DNA from: Candidatus Accumulibacter affinis
GTDB taxonomy: Bacteria; Pseudomonadota; Gammaproteobacteria; Burkholderiales; Rhodocyclaceae
Length of the DNA stretch: 64,000 nt
Assembly: GCA_016713625.1 (NCBI GenBank)
Contig: JADJOT010000003.1
Coordinates: 1-64,000 of the forward strand
Reading direction: 5' to 3'
Below the pieces are notes generated by a model. It did not search any database. It saw nothing but the letters and a program-made list of their open reading frames with translations, and was not told the DNA's origin. A program made the translations under genes and the position numbers. Shown piece by piece: positions 36,734 through 45,790 of the stretch (within the stretch, counting starts at the first letter, position 1; every line of letters begins with the position of its first letter).

Positions 36734-37008
36734 TCGATCAACTGCTCAGGTCCGTGCTGCAGATCGTGCACCGAGTGGTCACCCGATTCCTGCTCGCGGC
36801 GGCCGCACTGCAGTTTGCTGCTCAGGCAGCGCAGCGCGCTGGTCGAAGAGCGGGTCCCATTTCCTTCGTAATTTCTTTCGCTCAGGCTCATTCCTGGGTG
36901 GAATTGCGCCCCTCGTTCAGGCTCATACCACGTTGGACAAGACTCCGACTGGCTGAGCGGTCCCGCGATGGTGGATAATGCGGGGTACGCAACAGTCTGT
37001 AAATCCCC

Positions 37009-38634
37009 ATGCTTCGCACCTCGCTGCTCATCCCTGCAACGCCTGTTCGGCGCTGCCATCGCCGGCCTTTTCTCGTAATCTGCCTGGCGATCGGCATGGC
37101 CAGCGTCAGCGGCTTCTCTGTTGCCAGCGATACGCCGCTCTGGTTTGACGCGGAGCGTCCAACACCCGTCGCCCGACAGGCCGCCGAACTGCTTGTCGGG
37201 GCGCCTGCGGATGGGCTGGAGGCATCCGACTACAACGCCGACGCACTCCGCAAGGCGATCGAAAGCGCCGCCAGCGGGCCGCCTCTTGCCGATGACGAGG
37301 TCGCCAGGCTTGACCGCGCCTTGACTTTGGCGATGCGGCGTTATCTTGCCGACCTGCATTCCGGACGCGTCGACCCGCAGCAACTGGGGGCCTCCTACAG
37401 CCCGGCATCTGACGGCAGTTTCGACGCCGATTCGCTGCTGCAGACGGCAGTTGTCGAAGACCGTCTGGGCGACGCCGCACGCGGCGCGGCGCCTCCGCTG
37501 GCGCAGTATTCGAGCTTGCGTAAGGCCTTGGCCCGCTACCGTGAACTGGCCGACCATCCAGCCTGGCAGCAGGCCCTGCCAGCACTGCCCGCTGGCCGAC
37601 TGAACCCCGGCGAGAAATACGTCGGCATCGCCTTGCTGATGCAGCGTCTGCTGTTGCTTGGCGACCTGCACGCTGCCGTCAGCGCACCAGCACGTTACGA
37701 AGGGCCAGTCGTCGAAGCAATCAAATCGTTTCAGGAACGGCATGCGCTGCCCGCGAACGGAGTGATCGGCCAGGACACTCTCACGTATCTGAACGTGCCT
37801 CCGGCAACCCGCGCCCGCCAGATCGCACTGGGGCTGGAACGTTTGCGCTGGACGCCACTGCTGCAAGCGCCGCGTGCCATCGTGGTCAATGTCCCGGAAT
37901 TCATGCTGCGTGCCTACGAAGTCCGTGACGGCCGAATCGACATCAAGGTGGCAATGAAGGTCATTGTCGGCACAACACGCAAGACCGCCACACCGATCTT
38001 CGACGCCGAAATGCAGTTCGTCGAGTTCAGCCCATACTGGAACGTACCCGCCTCGATCGCCAGGGGCGAAACCCTGCCCCGGCTGCGCCGCGACCCCGGC
38101 TACTTCGACCGCCAGGGCTTTGAATTCGTCGCTGGCGACGGCCGCGTCCTTGCCGGCTTCTCGACGGCCAGTCTCGAAGCGGTCGAGCGTGGGCAGATGC
38201 GCATCCGCCAGAAACCCGGCGCAGGGAATGCCCTCGGCGACATCAAGTTCGTGTTCCCCAACAAGGACAACATCTACCTCCATCACACGCCGACACCGCA
38301 ACTCTTCAAACGCGACCGGCGCGACTTCAGCCACGGCTGCATTCGCGTCGAGGCGCCGGTGCAGCTGGCGAAGTTCGTCCTGGCCGATGAGCCGCAATGG
38401 AGCGAAGAGCGCATCCTGCAGGCGATGAACAAGGGAAAATCGGCAACCATCCGCCTGCGCGAAGCCCTGCCGGTCGTGATTGCCTACAGCACGACCGTCG
38501 TCCGGGACGGGCGGCTGTTTCTCTTTCCGGATATCTACGGACACGACAAGCGTCTGGAAGATGCCCTGGGTCAGCGTGCAAACGCCATCCGGGCTTCCCA
38601 GCGCAGCGAAATTGCAGCAGAATTCGCCAACTAG
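37009..38634 (+). CDS. L,D-transpeptidase, YcbB/LdtD type
   Basis: A 541-residue periplasmic enzyme that forms 3-3 cross-links in peptidoglycan. It has an N-terminal signal or anchor (LVICLAIGMASVSGFSVA), a long helical scaffold domain, a PG_binding_1 repeat (VVEAIKSFQERHALPANGVI) and a YkuD catalytic domain with SHGCIRVEAP, Cys444 being the nucleophile. The gene is followed after 18 bases by a DUF882 peptidase gene, the common ycbB-ycbK order. Confidence 0.93.
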   Translation: MLRTSLLIPATPVRRCHRRPFLVICLAIGMASVSGFSVASDTPLWFDAERPTPVARQAAELLVGAPADGLEASDYNADALRKAIESAASGPPLADDEVARLDRALTLAMRRYLADLHSGRVDPQQLGASYSPASDGSFDADSLLQTAVVEDRLGDAARGAAPPLAQYSSLRKALARYRELADHPAWQQALPALPAGRLNPGEKYVGIALLMQRLLLLGDLHAAVSAPARYEGPVVEAIKSFQERHALPANGVIGQDTLTYLNVPPATRARQIALGLERLRWTPLLQAPRAIVVNVPEFMLRAYEVRDGRIDIKVAMKVIVGTTRKTATPIFDAEMQFVEFSPYWNVPASIARGETLPRLRRDPGYFDRQGFEFVAGDGRVLAGFSTASLEAVERGQMRIRQKPGAGNALGDIKFVFPNKDNIYLHHTPTPQLFKRDRRDFSHGCIRVEAPVQLAKFVLADEPQWSEERILQAMNKGKSATIRLREALPVVIAYSTTVVRDGRLFLFPDIYGHDKRLEDALGQRANAIRASQRSEIAAEFAN

Positions 38635-38652
38635 CTTTTCCCTGGAGCAGTC

Positions 38653-39210
38653 ATGCTGAAACCTCAAGAGCACGCACGCCGTCTGTTTCTCGGTCGTGCT
38701 GCGCGCCTGCTTACCGTCGGCGCCGCGCTGCCACTGGCCAGGCCAGCGCTGGCAGCGCTGCCGAATGCGCGCAGCCTCGAATTCGCTCACACCCATACCG
38801 GCGAACGCCTGTCTGTCGTTTTCGCCATCGGCGAACAGCATGTCCCTGAGGCACTCAACCGCCTCAACCTTTTCCTGCGCGACCATTACTCGGGCGAAGT
38901 CGGCCACATCGATCCGCAGTTGTTCGATCTGCTTTTCCGAGTGCGACAGGAACTTGGCTGCGAGCAGCCGTTCCAGGTCATTTCGGGCTACCGTTGCGCC
39001 GAGACCAACACCCGGTTGCGCAACACTGGAGGTGGCGGAGTCGCCAGACAGAGCCTGCACATGCAGGGCAAGGCGATCGACATCCGGATTGCCGGCGTTC
39101 CCCTGGTCGATCTGCGCGATGCCGCTGCAGCGCAGGCGGTCGGCGGTGTCGGCTTCTATCCGCGCGCTGAGTTCGTTCATCTCGATACGGGCAGGGTCCG
39201 CTACTGGTAG
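38653..39210 (+). CDS. DUF882 (YcbK/MepK-like) murein peptidase
   Basis: A 185-residue member of the M15/DUF882 family. A Tat-like or Sec signal (RRLFLGRAARLLTVGAALPL) directs it to the periplasm. Zinc ligands are visible: His136 in SLHMQGKAIDIR, Asp143 in the same motif, and His176 in AEFVHLDTG. It probably trims 3-3 cross-links made by the neighbouring L,D-transpeptidase. Length and motifs are complete. Confidence 0.92.
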   Translation: MLKPQEHARRLFLGRAARLLTVGAALPLARPALAALPNARSLEFAHTHTGERLSVVFAIGEQHVPEALNRLNLFLRDHYSGEVGHIDPQLFDLLFRVRQELGCEQPFQVISGYRCAETNTRLRNTGGGGVARQSLHMQGKAIDIRIAGVPLVDLRDAAAAQAVGGVGFYPRAEFVHLDTGRVRYW

Positions 39211-39239
39211 CTCAGGACGGCTGGCGCCCTGGCCCCGGA

Positions 39240-39830
39240 TCAAGCCACCGCGGAGCTGCGCGGCGGGACCAGCCCACAGACCGGACAGCGCTGCATGGAG
39301 AGCGGCTTCTCCAGCCGGCACCTGGCCAGCAGCGCCCCGTCCCGGAAGATTTCGCGCGTGGCTCCGTCAGCGGCGACCCGCCCTTCGTGGAGAACGATGG
39401 TGCGTTCGCAGACCTCCGCCACCATGTCCAGATCGTGACTGGCGATCAACCGGGTGTGGTGGAATTCCTTCACCAGCGCCATCAGTTGCCGCCGGCCAAG
39501 GGGATCGAGGCCGCTGGTCGGCTCGTCCAGGACGAGAATGTCCGGCGACATGGAGAGCACCGTGGCGATCGCGACCCGCTTCTTCTCGCCACCCGAAAGC
39601 AGGTAGGGCGGTTTGTCGCGCAGATGCCAGGCACTGACGCGCACCAGCGCGTCGCGGCTGCGCTGTTCGGCTTCGGCCGCCGGCAAGCCCAGATTGAGCG
39701 GCCCGAAGGCCACATCGTCGAAGACGGTGGGCATGAACAGCTGATCGTCTGGATCCTGGAAAACCATGCCGACGGTGCGCCGAATCTGCTGCAGGGTTGC
39801 CCTGGTCAGCGGAACCGAAATGCTCGGTCT
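39240..39830 (-). pseudogene. cbiO: cobalt/nickel ECF transporter ATPase CbiO, N-terminus missing
   Basis: From TRATLQQIRRTVGMVFQDPDD onward the ATPase is complete: Q-loop, LSGGEKKRVAIATVLS, Walker B DILVLDEPTSGLD, the H-loop His in IASHDLDM, and a C-terminal RCPVCGL tail. The first ~75 residues, with the Walker A P-loop, are absent. Upstream sequence belongs to CbiQ in another frame. Without Walker A it cannot hydrolyse ATP. Confidence 0.85.
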
Positions 39831-40155
39831 TCCGGCTGTGGAATTCGCCGCTGTAGGCTCTCGCCAGCATGGCCATGTGAATGCGGTCTGCCCGCTGCCA
39901 GGTTCGCAGCAGGAGACATCCGATCAACACGGCAACGCTTCGCCAGCGCGGCTGCTTGCCGCAGGATCGCAGCGCCAGTGCGCGTGCGCTGCGGCTGGCG
40001 TCTTCGGCCAGTACAAACAGGTAGCGGTAGAGGAACTGCATCTGTATGGCAAACACCCTGGGCATGCCGAGGCGCTCCAGCGCTTCGCAGACTGCCGGGA
40101 AGCCGGTCACACCCACGAGGATGAGCGCGGCGCTGAGGGTGAGCACTGCACGCAC
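39811..40155 (-). pseudogene. cbiQ: CbiQ transmembrane component, both ends missing
   Basis: About 112 residues (RAVLTLSAALILVGVTGFPA ... HMAMLARAYSGEFHSRKTEH) correspond to the middle and late part of CbiQ, including the coupling-helix region around RYLFVLAEDASRSARALALR. The N-terminal ~100 residues and the last helix are gone. Both joins abut remnants of the neighbouring cbi genes, so two deletions have collapsed the operon. Confidence 0.8.
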
Positions 40156-41246
40156 GATAATCGACGTACAGGAAATCCATCCGGCGGTGATCCGTCACTG
40201 CGTGCTGGCGCCGGGTGGACGCTTCGCTTGAGCAGAAACCCGATCAGAAAGGCCAGCAACAGCGTGATCAAGCCACCAACGATCCCCGCAACGCTGCTGC
40301 CGAGTCGGCTTTCCACGTTGGCCTCCATGGCGACCTGCTCTCCGGCGAGGCTGGCGCTTCCTGCATCGTCTTTCGGGAAGGCATAATCCGGCAGGATCGC
40401 GATCCGGCCCTGGAGATCTGCCAGTGCCGCGTGCACTCCCTGCCTGGGGCCCTGCAGCTCTTCCTTGCCGCTTGCCCGGGCAAGCGCCCACTCCAGGCCA
40501 TCCGGGTCTTTCGACGCAAACCACGAGAGCACGCCACCGGTCAGCAAAGCTCCGCTGAGGAAAACGAGCAGCAGCTTGCGCAGCGGCTGCCGGGCGGCTG
40601 CCGGCACGCTGCGGTCGAGCAGGTCGGGCCGGGCGCGGTAAACGAAAGAGATGATCGCTGCAGTCACCACCCCTTCGATGATGCCGATGGCCAGGTGAAT
40701 CGGCTGCATGAACAGGACGAAGGTGCTAAACGGCAGCGACGATATCCCCGAAGCAAGGGTCTCGACAACCACGCCGAGAGCGCCCAACTGTAGCCCGACG
40801 ACCGCCGCGAGAATGGTCGCAACGGTCAAGCGCAACTGGCTTGGCCGCTGACCGGCGATCTTGCAGTAGATCAGCGGGTAGGCGACGAAGGCTGGAAAAA
40901 AACCCAGGTTGAAGATGTTGCAGCCCAGCGCCAGCAGGCCGCCGTCGGCGAAAAACAGCGCCTGAACGACGAGTACCGAGGCAATGGTCAGGAAGGCCGC
41001 AGGTGGGCCCAGGAGAACCGCCAGGAGCAGCCCCCCGCCGAGATGACCACTCGAACCAGTGCCGGGAATACTGAAGTTGATCATCTGCGCGGCAAAAAGG
41101 AAGGCGCCGAGAACGCCCATCAAGGGCACTTTCCGCTCATCGAGCTCGTCCTTGACCTTCTTCGAACACCAGCCAATAGTGGCGGCCGAAACTGCCCACA
41201 GGCTGCCGCCGACAGCGGGCGACAACAACGCATCTGCCATGTGCAT
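40107..41246 (-). CDS. cbiM: CbiM with CbiN-like PDGLE domain, altered C-terminus
   Basis: The substrate-binding membrane protein of the cobalt/nickel ECF transporter. It starts MHMADALLSPAVGGSLWAVS, where the N-terminal Met-His chelates metal. About seven helices follow, then a PDGLE domain (SKDPDGLEWALAR) and a final helix GGLITLLLAFLIGFLLKRS. The last ~35 residues (after LLKRSVHPAPARSDG) read through into cbiQ sequence in another frame, so the true stop was probably lost in the adjoining deletion. No cobalamin riboswitch fits the 88 bp upstream. Confidence 0.88.
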   Translation of the reverse strand: MHMADALLSPAVGGSLWAVSAATIGWCSKKVKDELDERKVPLMGVLGAFLFAAQMINFSIPGTGSSGHLGGGLLLAVLLGPPAAFLTIASVLVVQALFFADGGLLALGCNIFNLGFFPAFVAYPLIYCKIAGQRPSQLRLTVATILAAVVGLQLGALGVVVETLASGISSLPFSTFVLFMQPIHLAIGIIEGVVTAAIISFVYRARPDLLDRSVPAAARQPLRKLLLVFLSGALLTGGVLSWFASKDPDGLEWALARASGKEELQGPRQGVHAALADLQGRIAILPDYAFPKDDAGSASLAGEQVAMEANVESRLGSSVAGIVGGLITLLLAFLIGFLLKRSVHPAPARSDGSPPDGFPVRRLSCVQCSPSAPRSSSWV

Positions 41247-41333
41247 CACACACCCCTTTCTCTTGGCTGTCCGAACTCGGGCATTCTGTCACAAAGAGCG
41301 GCGCTGGGGTTGCCGGGACTGGCCGTGCGAAGC

Positions 41334-42641
41334 TCAGGTCGCCGGAGAACGTTCGAAAAGAGCAATCGACTCAACGTGCGAGGTGTGCGGGAACATATTG
41401 ACCACGCCGGCACCGCGCAGGCAGTAGTCCTTCTGGGTGACCAGAATGGCGGCGTCGCGCGCCAGGGTGGCGGGGCTGCACGAGATGTAGACGATGCGGC
41501 GTGGGCCCTCGGCATCCAGCGACTTGATCAAGTCGAGAGATCCTTCCCGCGGCGGGTCGATCAGCATCTTGTCGAAGCGACCCAGCGCTGCCAGGCCCTC
41601 GGAAGTGATCTCGAAGAGATTGGCAACGCGATACTCGGCCAGGTCGGCGAGGCCGTTCGCCGCAGCATTCCCGGTGGCGCGGCGAACCAGTTCGGGGCTA
41701 CCCTCGATACCGAGAACACGGGCGCCGGACCGGGCAATCGGCAGCGTGAAGTTGCCCAGGCCGCAGAACATGTCCGCGATGCGCTCGCCCGGCTGCGGCG
41801 CCAGGAGGGCCAATGCCCGCCGCACGAGTACGCGGTTGATGGCGTGATTGACCTGCGTGAACTCGGTCGGCGAGAAAGCATGCTCAACCGCAAAGTCGGG
41901 AAGGCGATAAGAGAGCTGCGGCGCCTCGAGCGGGTAGTAGCGGTAAGCCGTCGCCGGGCCCTGCGGCTGCAGATAGAAGACGATCGCATGCTGGTCGGCG
42001 AAATCGCGCAGCAAGGCCTCGTCGGCCGGCGTGAGCGGTTCCAGAATGCGCAGGACCAGCGCCGTGATCTGCTCACCGACAGCGACCTCGATCTGCGGCA
42101 GGCGATCCCGGATCGACATCCTGCCGACCAGATCGCGCAGCGGCAGCAGCATCGCCGACAGGTGCGGCGGCAGAACTTCGCACTGCTGCATGTCGGCAAC
42201 ATAACTGCTCTTCTTCTCGTGGAAGCCGACCAGCACGCCACCCTTCTTGAGCACGAAACGCACCGAAAGACGCGCTCGGTAGCGGTAACCCCAGGACTGG
42301 CCGTAGATCGGAGCGTATAGCTGATCGGCCTTGATCCGCCCGAGGTGCCAGAGATTGTCCTCGAGCAGGCGCTGCTTGGCCGCCACCTGCGCCTCCGCAT
42401 CGAGATGCTGCATGCTGCAACCACCGCAGACACCAAAGTGCGGGCAGCGCGGTATCACCCGCTGCGCCGAGGATTCCTCAACACGCAGCGTGCGCGCCAG
42501 TTCGTAGCTGGGTTTCCGGCGGTAGCTGGCGTACTCGACGCACTCGCCCGGCAGGGCGCCCTCGACGAAAACCGTTTTGCCGTCCAGGCGGGTCACCCCT
42601 CGCGCCTCGTGGTCCAGTGATTCGATGATTCCGGTAGGCAT
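41334..42641 (-). CDS. rlmD: 23S rRNA (uracil-1939-C5)-methyltransferase
   Basis: A 435-residue RNA methyltransferase. It has an N-terminal TRAM domain, the iron-sulphur cluster motif CPHFGVCGGC (Cys66, 72, 75, with a later Cys in ADMQQCEVL), a SAM-binding region ADMFCGLGNFTLPIA, and the catalytic nucleophile in YISCSPATLARD. It modifies U1939 of 23S rRNA. Start MPTGIIESLDHEARG; the length is normal. Confidence 0.95.
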   Translation of the reverse strand: MPTGIIESLDHEARGVTRLDGKTVFVEGALPGECVEYASYRRKPSYELARTLRVEESSAQRVIPRCPHFGVCGGCSMQHLDAEAQVAAKQRLLEDNLWHLGRIKADQLYAPIYGQSWGYRYRARLSVRFVLKKGGVLVGFHEKKSSYVADMQQCEVLPPHLSAMLLPLRDLVGRMSIRDRLPQIEVAVGEQITALVLRILEPLTPADEALLRDFADQHAIVFYLQPQGPATAYRYYPLEAPQLSYRLPDFAVEHAFSPTEFTQVNHAINRVLVRRALALLAPQPGERIADMFCGLGNFTLPIARSGARVLGIEGSPELVRRATGNAAANGLADLAEYRVANLFEITSEGLAALGRFDKMLIDPPREGSLDLIKSLDAEGPRRIVYISCSPATLARDAAILVTQKDYCLRGAGVVNMFPHTSHVESIALFERSPAT

Positions 42642-42802
42642 GCAACGCTTCCCCTGAGAAAACGGGCGATTCTATCCCGAATGTCCGCTCAAGCCTGGAC
42701 AAGGCCAGGGCCGACCGTTCCAGACTCGATCACCGAGCTGGTGTCGTTCGCGGAAGTCGCCTGCGGCAGTTGCAGGTGTGCGGGTGGGGACGGATGTTGA
42801 AC

Positions 42803-43831
42803 CTACCTCGCCTCAACAAACCGCCGAGCCAAATACGCCTGAATTCCGGGCACCTCACGTTCCAGGCTTACACACGCCACCTCTGATCCCCCAAAAGACC
42901 GCTTGAAGCGATACAGGCCATGTCCGATATCCGCCGGGTCACTGGCTGACGCCCCGACTCCTCCCATGTTGAGTTCCCGGTAGCCATCGCTGCAGAGCAT
43001 TTCGATGGCTTTCCACACCGTGATCAGGGGAGCATTGCTCTGGAAACCCTCGGCAGAGCAGCCCGACATCGTGTAATAGGCACTGCGTCCATCGCAGTGC
43101 AACAGAACTCCTGACAGTGGCTGATTATCGCGGAATGAACAGAAGACCCTTCCATAACCCTTCTTGACATAGTTCTCGAAGATCATTTCCGCAGATCGGG
43201 CGGTGGCCACCGCATAGTCTTCTCCTCGGGCGCGACGGCGTTCGCGCGAAACATGCTGAAAATCGATGAGCCGGTGTACCGATTCGATATCGCGCATCTC
43301 CCGAACAATCAGCTGCGATGCCTTGAGAGCAGCGCGCAGATAGGTCCGCTTGCGTGCCGCGATACGACCCAGAACCACTGCTGGATCCGCGTCCAGTGCA
43401 ACGCGGAACTCCCATCGCCGAATGACCGTGAAGTCGCTGAAATCACCCACTTCCGGATTCTCCCGAGCATCCTCGGAACCGAGCGTGATAGCCATGACAC
43501 GGAGAGATTCGATTCTCTTGAGGATGGCTTTCACGAAATCGGTCCACCGATCGTGGTCCCGCCCTCTAACCACAGGGTGGGTCTGCCACCTGAAATTTCT
43601 CACGAACAAGCGAATCGGCCACCCCCGCCATTGATCCGTCAGGAAGCCCAGGGCCATCCCCTGGACCTGTGTGTCGTTGCGCCAGACCAGGAAGACTGGC
43701 TCACAGCCCTGTGCTGCCAAGACTCCGGCATAGGCTTCGCTTAGGTAAAACGACCCCTCAAGGGCAAGCCGAGAGGTCTCCCAATCACTGGGAGCAGTAC
43801 GTGAGAGCAGGACCTTCGGCAGCGTCTTCAT
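42803..43831 (-). CDS. FemAB/GNAT-like acyltransferase
   Basis: A 342-residue protein of the double-GNAT FemAB type. LARLAALKASQ-like helices sit around residues 155-185. The C-terminal GNAT fold has AYYTMSGCSAEGFQSNAPLI and a closing segment ELNMGGVGASASDPADIGHG. Relatives add amino acids to peptidoglycan or take part in exopolysaccharide and PEP-CTERM systems. No such cluster adjoins here, so the substrate is open. Confidence 0.8.
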   Translation of the reverse strand: MKTLPKVLLSRTAPSDWETSRLALEGSFYLSEAYAGVLAAQGCEPVFLVWRNDTQVQGMALGFLTDQWRGWPIRLFVRNFRWQTHPVVRGRDHDRWTDFVKAILKRIESLRVMAITLGSEDARENPEVGDFSDFTVIRRWEFRVALDADPAVVLGRIAARKRTYLRAALKASQLIVREMRDIESVHRLIDFQHVSRERRRARGEDYAVATARSAEMIFENYVKKGYGRVFCSFRDNQPLSGVLLHCDGRSAYYTMSGCSAEGFQSNAPLITVWKAIEMLCSDGYRELNMGGVGASASDPADIGHGLYRFKRSFGGSEVACVSLEREVPGIQAYLARRFVEAR

Positions 43832-44353
43832 TTGTTTGTTTGTCCGATAGATTCACGACGGCCGCGGCCCCATTGCTGGGCCGATGAATCCGGCGTAAGC
43901 GTGACAGCGGGGCAGGGTTCCGCGCAGGCTCATGATCGTTGCGCTGCCGCATCAATCAACTGCCGCGACCTTCTCTGCTGTGCGGAAAGGCTAGGCGGTC
44001 CAGCGGCAGCAGCGCGAGTATAGGAGCCCCCATCAAGCGGCGTCAATCACCAACTTGGCTCCAGTGGCCCGTGAAAACTCATCTGCATCCCGCCACGCGC
44101 AGTGCCTGTGGTCATTTGACGATGGGCGATGGCAGCTCGTTTTGATTCGGCACCGCCGGCAGGGACAAGGAGCACCCGGGCGCGCGCCGGCCCGCAGTAC
44201 AATGCACCACGGCAGTGCGCGTGTCGCTGCCAACGCACCATCCAACAGCATCAGGAGACCCCCGCGAGAGCGGATTTACGACCTTTCCATTGTGCTTTGC
44301 GTTTGGCACACTTTCTGCTTTCCCTTTTGAGACCTACACTGGCGGTGAGTACC
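43832..44353. promoter_or_regulatory. 522-bp intergenic region with candidate sigma-54 promoter
   Basis: No gene is visible between the divergent FemAB-like and ATP-grasp genes. At 44304-44319 the sequence TGGCACACTTTCTGCT matches the sigma-54 pattern, with GG and GC 12 bases apart and only the first T of TTGC replaced. It lies 34 bases before the ATP-grasp ATG. No activator site was recognised. Confidence 0.5.
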
Positions 44354-45772
44354 ATGAGCGCAGATTTCTATAACGAGATGTACGATTCGGCGGGCACGCT
44401 ACGACCACACTACCGGCCCTTTGCTGAATGGCTGGCAGGGATGCCGGCCGAACGCCTGGAACGTAAACGGGTCGAGGCCGACACCGCATTTCACCGCGTC
44501 GGTATCACTTTCGCCGTCTATGGCGAGGAGTCCGGCACCGAGCGCCTGATTCCGTTCGACATCATTCCGCGCATCATCCCGGCGGTCGAGTGGGAGTCCC
44601 TGCAGGCAGGGCTATGGCAGCGGGTGAAGGCGCTCAACGCCTTCCTGCAGGACATTTACCATGAGCAGGCGATCCTCAAGACCGGCTGCATTCCACCCGA
44701 ACAGGTTCTCAACAATGCCCAGTTTCGCCCTGAAATGGTGGGCGTGGACGTGCCGTCGGAAATTTACGCGCATATTGCCGGCGTCGACATGGTGCGAGCT
44801 GGCGCAGGAGAATCCTACGTCCTCGAGGACAATCTGCGGGTGCCGTCGGGCGTCTCGTACATGATCGAAGACCGCAAGATGATGATGCGCCTGTTTCCCG
44901 AGCTTTTCTCCAGGCACATGATTGCCCCGGTGCAGCATTATCCCGACATTCTGCTGGACAACCTGCGCACGGTGGCGCCGAAAGGTGTGAGCGACCCGAC
45001 CGTCGTCCTGCTGACGCCCGGCGCCTACAACAGCGCCTATTTTGAACATACCTTCCTGGCACAGCAGATGGGCGTCGAACTGGTCGAAGGCAGGGATCTT
45101 TTCGTCAAGAACGAAACCGTGTTCATGCGCACCACGCAGGGGCCGCAGCGGGTTGATGTGATCTACCGCCGGCTTGATGACGACTTTCTCGATCCCCTGG
45201 CTTTCAACAAGGACTCGATGCTCGGTGTCCCGGGTCTGCTTGCCGCTTATCGCGCCGGGGGTGTCACGCTGGCTAACGCCATCGGTACCGGCGTTGCTGA
45301 TGACAAGTCGATCTACCCGTATGTGCCGGAGATGATCCGCTTCTACCTCGGCGAAGAGCCCAGGCTGAACAACGTTCCGACCTGGATGCTGCGCAAGCCG
45401 GACGACCTCAACTACGTGCTGGCGCACCTGCCGGAGCTGGTGGTCAAGGAAGTGCATGGCGCCGGCGGCTACGGCATGCTGGTCGGACCCGCATCGACCA
45501 GAGCCGAGATCGAGGACTTCCGCGCGCGCATCGTGGCTGCCCCGGAGAAGTACATCGCGCAGCCGACGCTGGCGCTGTCCAACTGCCCGACTTTCGTCGA
45601 GTCGGGAATCGCCCCGCGTCATCTCGATCTGCGTCCCTTCGTGCTTTCCGGCAAGCGCGGCATCAGTACGGTGCCGGGCGGCCTGACACGGGTGGCACTG
45701 CGCGAAGGCTCGCTGGTGGTGAACTCGTCGCAGGGCGGCGGGACCAAGGATACCTGGGTACTGGAAAACTGA
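44354..45772 (+). CDS. circularly permuted ATP-grasp protein (DUF404/DUF407)
   Basis: A 472-residue protein starting MSADFYNEMYDSAGTLRPHY. ATP-grasp elements include SYVLEDNLRVPSGVSYMIED, VKEVHGAGGYGMLVGP and DLRPFVLSGKRG. The family is thought to ligate amino acids or peptides, and is usually encoded with an alpha-E protein and a transglutaminase-like protein. The first partner follows 18 bases downstream and the second is absent here. An upstream in-frame ATG at 44129 is rejected because it would translate the promoter region. Confidence 0.92.
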   Translation: MSADFYNEMYDSAGTLRPHYRPFAEWLAGMPAERLERKRVEADTAFHRVGITFAVYGEESGTERLIPFDIIPRIIPAVEWESLQAGLWQRVKALNAFLQDIYHEQAILKTGCIPPEQVLNNAQFRPEMVGVDVPSEIYAHIAGVDMVRAGAGESYVLEDNLRVPSGVSYMIEDRKMMMRLFPELFSRHMIAPVQHYPDILLDNLRTVAPKGVSDPTVVLLTPGAYNSAYFEHTFLAQQMGVELVEGRDLFVKNETVFMRTTQGPQRVDVIYRRLDDDFLDPLAFNKDSMLGVPGLLAAYRAGGVTLANAIGTGVADDKSIYPYVPEMIRFYLGEEPRLNNVPTWMLRKPDDLNYVLAHLPELVVKEVHGAGGYGMLVGPASTRAEIEDFRARIVAAPEKYIAQPTLALSNCPTFVESGIAPRHLDLRPFVLSGKRGISTVPGGLTRVALREGSLVVNSSQGGGTKDTWVLEN

Positions 45773-45790
45773 GAGGCAGGGAGAGCCAAA

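Noticed and set aside
36694..39321. 875-codon open frame on the minus strand opposite the L,D-transpeptidase and DUF882 genes
   Set aside because: The plus strand encodes two complete enzymes with catalytic motifs. The long antisense frame follows from their codon bias.
41250..41333. Cobalamin riboswitch before cbiM
   Set aside because: Only 84 bases separate cbiM from the rlmD stop, and no B12-box sequence was seen. Most of a riboswitch would not fit.
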